Source: Clostridia bacterium
Lineage (GTDB): Bacteria; Bacillota; Clostridia; Oscillospirales; CAG-382
DNA: 48,064 nt
Assembly: GCA_017521025.1 (NCBI GenBank)
Contig: JAFXEB010000011.1
Span: 1 to 48,064, forward strand
Reading direction: 5' to 3'
The position numbers were made by a program, and so were the translations under genes. Position 1 is the first letter of the stretch. Each line of letters begins with the position of its first letter. A model generated the notes under the pieces. The model did no database searches and was not told the DNA's origin. It saw only the letters and a program-made list of their open reading frames with translations. Shown here piece after piece: positions 23,547 to 31,437 of this stretch.

Positions 23547-25727
23547 TTGGAGCAGATAGAAGGCGTAGTTGAGCACATAGTATATACAAATCCCGAAAAC
23601 GGCTACACCGTATGTCTGCTTGACTGCGGCAACGGCGAGCCGATTACAGCCGTGGGACTTTTGCCCTCCACCGTAGAGGGGGAAAAGCTTATTGCGAGGG
23701 GGGCTTGGGTGAACCACGCAAGCTTTGGCAGGCAGTTCCGTGTGGATAGCTACGAAAAAAGCCTGCCCGAGGGTGTGGATGGGATATACAAGTTCCTTTC
23801 GTCAGGCTATATAAGGGGACTTGGACCCGTTACCGCTATGCGATTGGTAGAGAAGTATGGGGAGGAGACCTTTTCCGTGCTTTCCGACCATCCGGAATGG
23901 CTGGCGGAATTCAAGGGGATAAACAAGAAGCGTGCCAAGGAGATTGGTGACGATTTCAGGCTGAAGTTTGGGATGCGTGACGTTATAATGTTCTGCTCCA
24001 AATATTTCAGTACCGCATTTTGCACCAAGATTTACAAGCGCTATGGCGGTGCGGCGGTAGAGCTTATCAAGGCAAACCCCTATATGCTTTGCGACGGCAT
24101 ACAGGGCATCGGTTTTGACCGTGTGGACAAGGCGGCGATGGATCTGGGCTTTGCAGAGGATGACCCTGAGCGTATAAAAAGCTTTATCAAACACGTGCTG
24201 TCTACAGTCGCCTACGGCAACGGTCACTGCTACCTTTCTGCCGAGGAGCTGAAGGAGACGGTGTGCCGCTCGCTGAGTGTTGGCGAGGACAGGGTAGACG
24301 GCTGTGTTGACGATCTTGTACAGACGGGGCACCTTACCGCAGGCAACGGCAGGATAGCTCTTAAGCTTTACAGCGAGGCAGAGAGGTTTGTGGCGGTAAA
24401 GCTTGCAACACTTGCAAGGAGTGAGCTGCCCTTCCGCATAAACGGCATTGAAAACAGTATAGATTTTCTTGAACAAAAAAACGGGATAGAGTACGCCCTC
24501 GACCAGAAGCGTGCCATAAAATACGCCACCTCGGGCGGAGTGACCGTAATAACGGGCGGACCGGGCACAGGTAAGACCACGGTTATAAAGGCGATACTTG
24601 AGATATTCACCGCATCGGGCATCAGCTTTGTGCAGTGCGCCCCTACGGGGAGAGCCGCAAAGCGGATGAGTGAGGCATCCGGCTGCGAGGCAAAGACCAT
24701 ACACCGTTTGCTTGAGACTAAATACAATAAGGAAGGCGAGCAGACCTTTGTGCATGACGTGCACAACCCCCTGCCCTACAACGCCATTATAGTGGACGAG
24801 GTCAGTATGGTGGACGTGCTTTTGATGGACAGCCTGCTGCACGCCGTGCGTGACGGCACCTATCTTGTGCTTATCGGCGACAGCGACCAGCTTCCGCCGG
24901 TGGGTGCAGGCAATGTGTTGTCAGACGTTATCGCCTCGGGCGTTTTTCCTGTTATTCGCCTGACCGAGATATTCAGGCAGGCAAGAGAGAGCCTTATAGT
25001 AGTGAATGCCCACGCCATAAACGCAGGAGAGCTGCCTGAGCTGACCAATAAGAAGAAGGACTTTTTCTTTATTGAGGCAGGCACTGCCGAGGATTGCTGT
25101 GAGCTTATAGCAAATCTTTGCAGCACCAGACTGCCTAAAAGGTACGGCATAGACCCCAAGAGCGACATACAGATAATAACCCCCACCCGTAAGGGTCCCA
25201 TGGGCACCGCCGCCCTTAACGCCGCCCTGCAGGAAGTCCTTAACCCGAAGGCAAAGGGCAAGGCAGAGTGCAAGATAGGCGCAGTAGTCTACCGCGAGGG
25301 CGACAAGGTTATGCAGACCCGTAACAACTATGACATTATGTGGAGTCAGAACGGACTGGAGGGCACAGGTATATTCAACGGAGATATCGGCGTTATTATA
25401 AGGCTTGACCCCCATGACCAGACAGCCTTTATCAGGTTTGATGACAAGGTGGCAGAGTATGATTTTTCTATGTTTGAGGATGTGGAGCGCGCCTACGCCG
25501 TTACCGTACACAAGAGTCAGGGCAGTGAATATCCGATAGTTATTATACCTTTCTTTGATTTTCCTCCCATGCTGATGTATCGCAGTCTGCTGTACACAGG
25601 CGTTACCCGTGCAAAAGAGATGTTTATAGGCGTGGGTAAGCCCGCAAGGCTTGCGCAAATGGTGTCCACAGACCGCCGCCTGCAAAGAAATACCACCCTC
25701 AGAGAGCTGCTTGAAAACATTGAATAG
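23547..25727 (+). CDS. recD2: RecD2-type ATP-dependent DNA helicase
   Basis: I place the start at TTG 23547 (726 residues) because GGAGG lies 9 nt upstream; longer in-frame readings run through the hairpin. The N-terminal OB-like region (EQIEGVVEHIVYTNPENGYTV) and helix-hairpin-helix region (GLGPVTAMRLVEKYGEE) are typical of RecD2. Walker A is TGGPGTGKTT (about 336), Walker B is in IIVDEVSMVD, then GDSDQLPPVG, and the final motif is AVTVHKSQGSEYP. It is a 5'-3' superfamily 1B helicase working without RecBC, in repair and recombination. No other rec gene is adjacent. Confidence 0.95.
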   Translation: MEQIEGVVEHIVYTNPENGYTVCLLDCGNGEPITAVGLLPSTVEGEKLIARGAWVNHASFGRQFRVDSYEKSLPEGVDGIYKFLSSGYIRGLGPVTAMRLVEKYGEETFSVLSDHPEWLAEFKGINKKRAKEIGDDFRLKFGMRDVIMFCSKYFSTAFCTKIYKRYGGAAVELIKANPYMLCDGIQGIGFDRVDKAAMDLGFAEDDPERIKSFIKHVLSTVAYGNGHCYLSAEELKETVCRSLSVGEDRVDGCVDDLVQTGHLTAGNGRIALKLYSEAERFVAVKLATLARSELPFRINGIENSIDFLEQKNGIEYALDQKRAIKYATSGGVTVITGGPGTGKTTVIKAILEIFTASGISFVQCAPTGRAAKRMSEASGCEAKTIHRLLETKYNKEGEQTFVHDVHNPLPYNAIIVDEVSMVDVLLMDSLLHAVRDGTYLVLIGDSDQLPPVGAGNVLSDVIASGVFPVIRLTEIFRQARESLIVVNAHAINAGELPELTNKKKDFFFIEAGTAEDCCELIANLCSTRLPKRYGIDPKSDIQIITPTRKGPMGTAALNAALQEVLNPKAKGKAECKIGAVVYREGDKVMQTRNNYDIMWSQNGLEGTGIFNGDIGVIIRLDPHDQTAFIRFDDKVAEYDFSMFEDVERAYAVTVHKSQGSEYPIVIIPFFDFPPMLMYRSLLYTGVTRAKEMFIGVGKPARLAQMVSTDRRLQRNTTLRELLENIE

Positions 25728-25741
25728 ATAAAGCTGAAAAT

Positions 25742-25776
25742 ATCGGGGACGGCGTTTTGCCGTCCCCGATTTTATT
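25742..25776 (+). terminator. Intrinsic terminator of recD2
   Basis: ATCGGGGACGGC (25742-25753) pairs perfectly with GCCGTCCCCGAT (25759-25770), followed by TTTATT. It lies 14 nt after the stop. Confidence 0.9.
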
Positions 25777-25807
25777 AGTCCATAGCTGAAAATTATAATG
25801 AAAACGT

Positions 25808-25890
25808 ATTATGGGCGGCAAACATGCCGCCCATAATTTCCATATAAGCCTAAAACGTTCAATTTTCTGCGCTCTGCGCCGTTTTCACCG
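25808..25890 (-). repeat. 3'-UTR element, copy A (hairpin plus conserved tail)
   Basis: It contains a perfect 13-bp hairpin, arms 25808-25820 and 25825-25837 (ATTATGGGCGGCA on the left), that can terminate the exporter gene on the minus strand. The flank up to the stop codon (about 25838-25890) matches 30576-30636 in the other copy. Shared stretches include TCTGCG, TCTG and GCCGTTTTCACCG in the same order and spacing. See copy B at 30547-30636. Confidence 0.7.
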
Positions 25891-28590
25891 TTACTCAGTG
25901 CGAAGAGCTACTACGGGATCCTTCTTCGATGCCATTCTCGAGGGGATAAGTCCTGCGATAAAGGTGAGCAGCATACTGATAGCCACCAGAATTACCGCAC
26001 CGGCTGCGGGGAGGGCGGCTATATTGCCGATCTCGGCGATATTGTTGATTATGATATTGATGGGCCAATTGAGCAGCACCGTCACGCCGATGCCCAAAAG
26101 ACCTGCTACAAGACCGACGATAAGGGTCTCGGCATTGAACACACGGGCGATATCCCGTTTGGAGGCGCCCATAGCACGGAGTATGCCTATCTCCTTGGTA
26201 CGCTCAAGCACGGAGATATAGGTGATAACTCCTATCATAATAGAGGAAACCACAAGAGATATGGAAACAAAGGCTATAAGCACGTAGGATATAGCGTCTA
26301 TTATAGTGCTGATGGAGGAAAGCATAAGGTCGAGGAAATCCGTATACATGATGGTGTCGTCCTCGTCCTTACCCTCGTTAAAGCGGTCTATCTCGCTGTT
26401 TACCGTATCCTTGGAGGCAAAGTCAACAGGATAGATGTTAATGGAGGTGGGGGTGCTGAAATCAACGGAGCCGAAGGTGGCAAGGTTGGATTCGTAGCTT
26501 GTTTTTGTCCTTGTGGGAGTGGTGCCCATACCGCTCATGGAGCTCATAGTGTCCTCCATAAGCTTCGCAAACTCTGCCGCCAGCTCGGGGTTTGTTGTAT
26601 AAAGCTTTGTCATAAAGCTTTCCCAATCAGCGCCAAGCTTATCGCCTACAAGACCACTGCCCTCCTCCATAGAGCCGCCCTGCTCCTCTTCGCCGAAGGG
26701 CTTGCCCGTAAGCACGTTAACGGTGGGGTCAGCCTTCTGAGCCTTTACGACACCGCTTTTCTCTGTCTCGGCAATGATGTGCTGAACAAGTGCGTCGGTA
26801 TAGCCGAGCACGCCCGACATAGACTGGGCAACAGACTCCTCAGAGGCACGGATTATACCGCAGATCTTTATCTCGGTACCCTTTTCCACAAGCTCGGTAA
26901 GGAACGCCTCGTCCTCACTGTTGTCATACCAGATACCGCCTGCGCCCTCTTTATACAGGTCGCTGTTAAGCACAAGCTTAAAGCTAAGCTCGTTCATAAG
27001 ATAATCGTAGGTATAGGCGTTGCGCTCGTAAGGGATCTCGCCCTCCTCAAACATCATATCGAGAAGGCTGTCAAGCTCCTCCCTGCTGCGCAGGTTCATA
27101 GCAAACTCTACTATTTCGTTTATCTGGCTGTTGGAGGTAACGCAAAGCACAACCTCGTTATAATTTTCGGGCCAATGGCCTGCAAGCACGTCATACTGAC
27201 TGTCAAGCAATGCCTGATTATCAATAAGCTCACACCACATATCCATGGAAAGGGAGGAGGTAAGCGCACCTGCGGAGCCGCCCATCATACCGGACATAGA
27301 AGCCATAGCATCGGTATAGCTGACCATACCGTTGGTCATAGCCAGATATATCTCGTCGATTATCTCAACGCTGTCCGCCTTGACGGGTCCCTTGGAGGTA
27401 TCGGCGCTGTAGAAATTCAGGGTGAGCCCGTAGTCATACTGTACGGTAGCCACATCCTCTATCTTGCAGCCGTCAGACTCTATAAACTCCTTAAAGCCCT
27501 TAAGGTCGTTTATGTGGATATCGCTTTGCATAGCGTTATACATATTGGCAAGGATGGTGCTGGAGTATACGGTCTCAGGCTCTATCTCACCGCCTGCTGC
27601 CGCCTCCTCCCCTGCGAACATCATAGAGGCTACGCCCCCGTTCATAGTAGCAGAGTTTATGGAGAGCGGATAAGTAGACAAGGTCTCCTCCTGCACACGG
27701 TCTATATAGTTTTGGAAACCGCTGGAAAGAGAGAGTATCAGTGCGATACCGATTATACCTATACTTCCCGCAAAGGAGGTAAGGGTGGTCCTGCCCTTTT
27801 TGGTCATTAGGTTGTTAAGGGAAAGGGTAAAGGCAGTCTTTAAGGACATGGACTTTTTCTTAGCCCTCTTACCCTTTTCGTCCTTAGGCTTTTCCGTACT
27901 GTATTCAGCCACCACAAGAGGGTTACTGTCATAGATAACGGCACCGTCCTTGAGCTTTACAATACGGGTAGAGTATTCCTCAGCAAGCTCGCCGTTATGG
28001 GTGACCATTATTACAAGCCGCTCCTTTGCGACCTCCTTGAGTATCTCCATGACCTGCACGCTGGTCTCGCTGTCAAGAGCACCCGTAGGCTCGTCTGCAA
28101 GGATTATCTCAGGGTCATTGATAAGCGCACGGGCAATAGCGACACGCTGCATCTGACCGCCCGAAAGCTGGTTAGGCTTTTTCTTCATCTCCTTGCCAAG
28201 CCCCACCTTCTCCAGCGCCTCCTTGGCACGGCGGCGGCGCTCAGCCTTTGATATGCCCGCAAGGGTCAGCGCAAGCTCAACGTTGGCAAGCACGGTCTGG
28301 TGCCCTATCAGGTTATAGCTTTGGAACACAAAGCCTATGGAATGGTTGCGGTACGCATCCCAATCCGATGCCTTAAAACGGGCAGTGCTTACTCCGTCAA
28401 CGCTCAGATCGCCGCTGTCATAGCGGTCAAGTCCGCCGATGATATTGAGCATAGTGGTCTTACCGCATCCGGAGGGTCCAAGGATGGAGACGAATTCGCC
28501 CTCACGGAACTGCAGGCTTACGTCCTTTAACGCCTGTACCGTGGTGTCGCCCGTGGTATAGCTTTTTGAAATGTTAGTGAGTTTGAGCAT
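25891..28590 (-). CDS. MacB-type ABC exporter, fused ATPase and FtsX permease
   Basis: The protein has 899 residues from ATG 28590, chosen because AAAGGTG lies 7 nt upstream and MLKLTNISKSY is a normal ABC start. The ATPase domain has Walker A GPSGCGKTT (38-46), LSGGQMQR and Walker B IILADEPTGALD. The permease begins at about 250 with one helix (GSIGIIGIALILSLSSGF). A large outer domain (about 300-770) follows, and then three C-terminal FtsX helices with the conserved LERTKEIGILRAMGASKRDI. MacB-like transporters act as mechanotransmitters that move lipids, peptides or antibiotics rather than importers. It is monocistronic. The substrate is unknown. Confidence 0.92.
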   Translation of the reverse strand: MLKLTNISKSYTTGDTTVQALKDVSLQFREGEFVSILGPSGCGKTTMLNIIGGLDRYDSGDLSVDGVSTARFKASDWDAYRNHSIGFVFQSYNLIGHQTVLANVELALTLAGISKAERRRRAKEALEKVGLGKEMKKKPNQLSGGQMQRVAIARALINDPEIILADEPTGALDSETSVQVMEILKEVAKERLVIMVTHNGELAEEYSTRIVKLKDGAVIYDSNPLVVAEYSTEKPKDEKGKRAKKKSMSLKTAFTLSLNNLMTKKGRTTLTSFAGSIGIIGIALILSLSSGFQNYIDRVQEETLSTYPLSINSATMNGGVASMMFAGEEAAAGGEIEPETVYSSTILANMYNAMQSDIHINDLKGFKEFIESDGCKIEDVATVQYDYGLTLNFYSADTSKGPVKADSVEIIDEIYLAMTNGMVSYTDAMASMSGMMGGSAGALTSSLSMDMWCELIDNQALLDSQYDVLAGHWPENYNEVVLCVTSNSQINEIVEFAMNLRSREELDSLLDMMFEEGEIPYERNAYTYDYLMNELSFKLVLNSDLYKEGAGGIWYDNSEDEAFLTELVEKGTEIKICGIIRASEESVAQSMSGVLGYTDALVQHIIAETEKSGVVKAQKADPTVNVLTGKPFGEEEQGGSMEEGSGLVGDKLGADWESFMTKLYTTNPELAAEFAKLMEDTMSSMSGMGTTPTRTKTSYESNLATFGSVDFSTPTSINIYPVDFASKDTVNSEIDRFNEGKDEDDTIMYTDFLDLMLSSISTIIDAISYVLIAFVSISLVVSSIMIGVITYISVLERTKEIGILRAMGASKRDIARVFNAETLIVGLVAGLLGIGVTVLLNWPINIIINNIAEIGNIAALPAAGAVILVAISMLLTFIAGLIPSRMASKKDPVVALRTE

Positions 28591-28735
28591 AAAAATACAC
28601 CTTTGCATGTTAATATGTTTTAGTATATTATTCCAATATTAACTCTACTTAAACTAAAGGGCTGAAAAAAGTCGGTTTGCGAAAAAAATATTCTATTATT
28701 CGCTCTGACCCGTACAGCTTTTGCCAAAATCCCAC

Positions 28736-28764
28736 TTGACATTGGGGTGCAGGTAATATAAAAT
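28736..28764 (+). promoter_or_regulatory. Promoter of the trigger-factor-like lipoprotein gene
   Basis: TTGACA (28736-28741) is separated by 17 nt from TAAAAT (28759-28764). A TATAAA two bases upstream is an alternative -10 with a 15-nt spacer. Confidence 0.7.
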
Positions 28765-28788
28765 TAGTTCTTGGAAGGGTGGTTTTGT

Positions 28789-29835
28789 GTGTTGAAACGA
28801 ATTATTATAATGCTGTTGCTTGTTTCTCTTATGCTTTGCGGCTGCTCGGCGGAGAACGAGGGCGAGGCTGATATATTTAATTACATAAGGACCCTCGAGA
28901 ACCCCGAGGAATATATTATGATAGGCAGCTATAAGGGCGTTAAGGTGGACGAGATAAGCGTAAACGATGCAGATATCGCAGAGTATAAAGCGGAGCTGCA
29001 AAGCAAATACGCCTACTACAAACCGCTGACGGACAGGACAGAGGTCTCCGTGGGGGATAACGTGCACATATCCTACGTGAGCTATCTTAACAACGTAGCC
29101 TTTGAGGGCGGCAGTGGGAGCTGTGACCTTACAGTGGGTGACGGTACCTTTATCTTCCCCTCGGTAGAGTCCTCGCTGATAGGTGCCAAGGTGGGCAGCA
29201 CCGTGGGCACCGCAGTTACCGTGCCCGACGATTATTTCAGCACGGGGCTGAGGGGCAAGACCCTGACCATGAAGATAACCGTGGACAGAATACAGGAGAA
29301 GGAAAAGACCGTGCCTGAGCTTGATGCGACCTTTGTGAAGGAGCACCTTGGCCTTGACAGCCTTGAGGCTTTTGAGGACTACGTTAAAAAGACCCTTGAC
29401 GCCAAGGCTATGGATGAGATGATGACAAGCGCCTGGAAGGCGGTGCTTGCCAACTGCGAAATGATACGCTACCCCGATGGGATAGTGGAGAAATACGTTG
29501 ATGCTATGTATGCTCATTATACCGAGGAGGCGGCAAAGTACGGTGCCAAGCCTGAGATATTCATAGGCAGCGACAAGGATGCCTGGGTCAAGGACGCCAC
29601 CGCATACGCCGAGGACTATTACAAGTCGGAGATAGCCATGTACTGTATTCTCGACAGGGAGATAGGCAGAAATGTGTCTGACAAGGAGTACAAAAAGCGA
29701 CTTGCAGAGTATGCCGAGGATTTAGGGGTAAGCGTGGACGAGGTAGAGAAAAACTACGAAAAGGACGAGATAATCACAAGCATCCATTGGGATAAGGTAA
29801 TGGAGTTTATCTGGGAAAACAGAGTGATATCCTGA
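28789..29835 (+). CDS. Lipoprotein with FKBP-type prolyl isomerase and trigger-factor C-domain features
   Basis: The GTG at 28789 (348 residues) is the best start because GAAGGGTGG lies 6 nt upstream; a TTG follows directly. The lipoprotein signal ends at LCGC (Cys19). Residues about 75-180 resemble the FKBP domain of trigger factor (VSVGDNVHISYVSYLNNVAF, DLTVGDGTFIFPSVESSLIG, VPDDYF, LTMKITVDRI). The helical C-terminal part resembles the trigger-factor chaperone domain (ELDATFVKEHLGLDSLEAFE, YAEDLGVSVDEVEKNY). It likely folds or isomerises secreted proteins on the outer face of the membrane. It lacks the ribosome-binding N-domain expected of trigger factor. Confidence 0.85.
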   Translation: MLKRIIIMLLLVSLMLCGCSAENEGEADIFNYIRTLENPEEYIMIGSYKGVKVDEISVNDADIAEYKAELQSKYAYYKPLTDRTEVSVGDNVHISYVSYLNNVAFEGGSGSCDLTVGDGTFIFPSVESSLIGAKVGSTVGTAVTVPDDYFSTGLRGKTLTMKITVDRIQEKEKTVPELDATFVKEHLGLDSLEAFEDYVKKTLDAKAMDEMMTSAWKAVLANCEMIRYPDGIVEKYVDAMYAHYTEEAAKYGAKPEIFIGSDKDAWVKDATAYAEDYYKSEIAMYCILDREIGRNVSDKEYKKRLAEYAEDLGVSVDEVEKNYEKDEIITSIHWDKVMEFIWENRVIS

Positions 29836-29849
29836 GTCTTACAAACGAT

Positions 29850-30000
29850 TTCAGTTTAGTGAACGGTAACGCCGTCTGCGGAGGGAGTACGCCGTCTCTT
29901 TTGCTTTATCTATCCGCTCTGTGAACCGTTACGCCGCCACAAGGGCGGCTACACCTCATCCACCGACTCCGTCGGTCCCCCTTCTCCTCTAAGGAGAAGG
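29850..30000 (+). repeat. Direct repeat copy 1, about 150 bp
   Basis: This segment is repeated almost exactly at 30211-30360; the differences are about four single-base changes or indels. Its right part contains hairpins ACCGAC-TCC-GTCGGT and CTTCTCCT-CTA-AGGAGAAG. No coding content was seen. Confidence 0.9.
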
Positions 30001-30123
30001 CTTGGAGATGTGTCAGCTAAAACAGAGTGAGGAGACTTGGAGAGCCATCAGCTTTGAGCAAAGCCAAGAGACACAAACGCCCCTCGGCGGCGCAGGGGTA
30101 AAAGAGAAAGCGTAAGCATAACT

Positions 30124-30176
30124 AAGCCTTCCCCTTGAGGGGAAGGTGTCGCAGCAAGGCGACGGATGAGGTGTAG
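30124..30176 (+). repeat. Dispersed paired-hairpin repeat unit
   Basis: Hairpin CCTTCCCC-TTG-AGGGGAAGG is followed by GTCGC-AGCAAG-GCGAC and the tail GGATGAGGTGTAG. The tail is the reverse complement of CTACACCTCATCC in both 150-bp repeats, so this is an inverted relative. From memory, units like this are scattered through many gut clostridial genomes. Confidence 0.75.
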
Positions 30177-30210
30177 GCTGCGTAAGCGGCCGTGCCCCGT
30201 GGCTTATACT

Positions 30211-30360
30211 TTCAGTTTAGTGAACGATAACGCCGTCTGCGGAGGGAGTGCGCCGTCTCTTTTGCTTTATCTATCCGCTCTGTGAACCGTTACGCCGCCC
30301 AAGGGCGGCTACACCTCATCCACCGACTCCGTCGGTCCCCCTTCTCCTCTTAGGAGAAGG
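30211..30360 (+). repeat. Direct repeat copy 2, about 150 bp
   Basis: It is nearly identical to 29850-30000. Together with the spacer unit and the element at 30384-30540 it fills the roughly 800-bp gap between genes 28789-29835 and 30637-31437. I see no gene in this gap. Confidence 0.9.
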
Positions 30361-30383
30361 CATATTTCGTTTCTGCTAACTGT

Positions 30384-30540
30384 TATATTTCCGCATCAAA
30401 CGGCTTTAGCATCGTTTTAGCCAAAACACAACCCGTCTGCACGCTCCGAGCGAGGGGAAATGGTGCATATTTCACGAACCGGACCCGAAGCTGTACCGAC
30501 GCACAGCGAGAGGTGAAGTTCGTGGAAAGCGGAAAATATA
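30384..30540. repeat. MITE-like element with inverted ends
   Basis: TATATTTCCGC (30384-30394) and GCGGAAAATATA (30529-30540) form near-perfect inverted ends of a 157-bp non-coding segment. Inside are a second inverted pair, CACGAAC (30473-30479) and GTTCGTG (30518-30524), and a hairpin GCTGT (30490-30494) / ACAGC (30503-30507). No clear target-site duplication was seen. It could also be a structured RNA. Confidence 0.5.
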
Positions 30541-30546
30541 AAACGC

Positions 30547-30636
30547 ATTAAGGGCGGCTTTCTGCCGCCCTTAATTCTCTTGTAAACCTACATTAAATTA
30601 ATTCTCTGCGGTCTGTGCCGTTTTCACCGCACAGAG
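30547..30636 (-). repeat. 3'-UTR element, copy B (terminator hairpin plus conserved tail)
   Basis: A perfect 12-bp hairpin (ATTAAGGGCGGC at 30547-30558 with 30564-30575) terminates the envelope operon on the minus strand. The stretch from the hairpin to the stop codon resembles copy A at 25808-25890. Both lie directly after stop codons of otherwise unrelated minus-strand genes. Confidence 0.7.
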
Positions 30637-31437
30637 TTACCAGGCAAAGAGCTGGAATTTCAGATAATCCAGATAATCCTTGCATCTGAAGCCCACGGTA
30701 GAATCGTTGATAAGATATGCGCCGGGGTAAAAGGAAGCACGGTATGCGCTGGCGTGACGCTTGAAGGAGATGACCACCTCAAGCTCCTCAGGGAGTGCTA
30801 TGTGACAGTCCTTAAGGTCGCCCGAGAGTGCCTTGTATGCGTTCTCCTCAATAAGCTCGCAAGCGTCTGCGGGGTGCAGAGAGGTGGAGGAATTGCCCCT
30901 GCCCTCGTTTACGGGGACGGTGGCGATACCCTTTACAAGTCCCTTTGCGGCGGTGCACAGACCGCTGTCGCCCGTAACCATTGCCACGGGTACGCCGTGA
31001 TACTCTGCGCTGTAGGAGTTGATAAGAAACTCGCTGGCGGTGACACCGTTCATAGTAATGGAATAGATATTACCCGTCATGGTGTGGGAAAGGGGGTTGG
31101 AGCCCGTGCCTGCGGCGTTGTGGTAGCCTGTGAAGATAACGGCGTCAAAGCTTGAGTTGATACCCGTCATCATAGAGTAGGGGTCACGGCTCCACGAACG
31201 GATTATCCTTACGCCACGGGGGAGCTGGTCGGGGTATAGATTACGGGCGCTGTCATGGGCGTCCTTAATAAGAATCTCATCAAAGCCTGCACGGAGTGCG
31301 CCACGGCAGGCGGCGGCTACCTCTGCCGTCATCTGTCTGCGAAAATAGTCGCTGTAGGCGTTACCCGTCTCGGTCTCCTGCCAGTCAACTATACCGCAGG
31401 TACCCTCTATATCAGCGCTTATGTAAAGCTTTTTCAT
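30637..31437 (-). CDS. dppA: M55-family D-aminopeptidase, DppA-like
   Basis: The protein has 266 residues from ATG 31437, close to the 274 of B. subtilis DppA. The start overlaps the upstream stop by 1 nt (TAATG), with GGAGG 10 nt before it. The family zinc ligands are all visible: D9-x-E11 (ISADIEG), His61 (DAHDS), His106 (GYHNAAG) and Glu136 (ASEF). His118 in LSHT occupies the proposed catalytic position. DppA enzymes release N-terminal D-amino acids such as D-Ala from D-Ala-D-Ala or D-Ala-containing peptides. There is no signal peptide, so it acts in the cytoplasm, probably on imported wall peptides. It is the last gene of the envelope operon. Confidence 0.92.
   Translation of the reverse strand: MKKLYISADIEGTCGIVDWQETETGNAYSDYFRRQMTAEVAAACRGALRAGFDEILIKDAHDSARNLYPDQLPRGVRIIRSWSRDPYSMMTGINSSFDAVIFTGYHNAAGTGSNPLSHTMTGNIYSITMNGVTASEFLINSYSAEYHGVPVAMVTGDSGLCTAAKGLVKGIATVPVNEGRGNSSTSLHPADACELIEENAYKALSGDLKDCHIALPEELEVVISFKRHASAYRASFYPGAYLINDSTVGFRCKDYLDYLKFQLFAW

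Noticed and set aside
28591..28680. Promoter or inverted-repeat operator (TTAATAT ... ATATTAA) before the exporter gene.
   Set aside because: The -35 is poor and the inverted pair is A/T-only, which is expected by chance in such a segment.
29836..30636. Possible CRISPR array in the repeat-rich gap.
   Set aside because: Two long copies plus unrelated inverted elements, with no short regularly spaced repeats and no cas genes.
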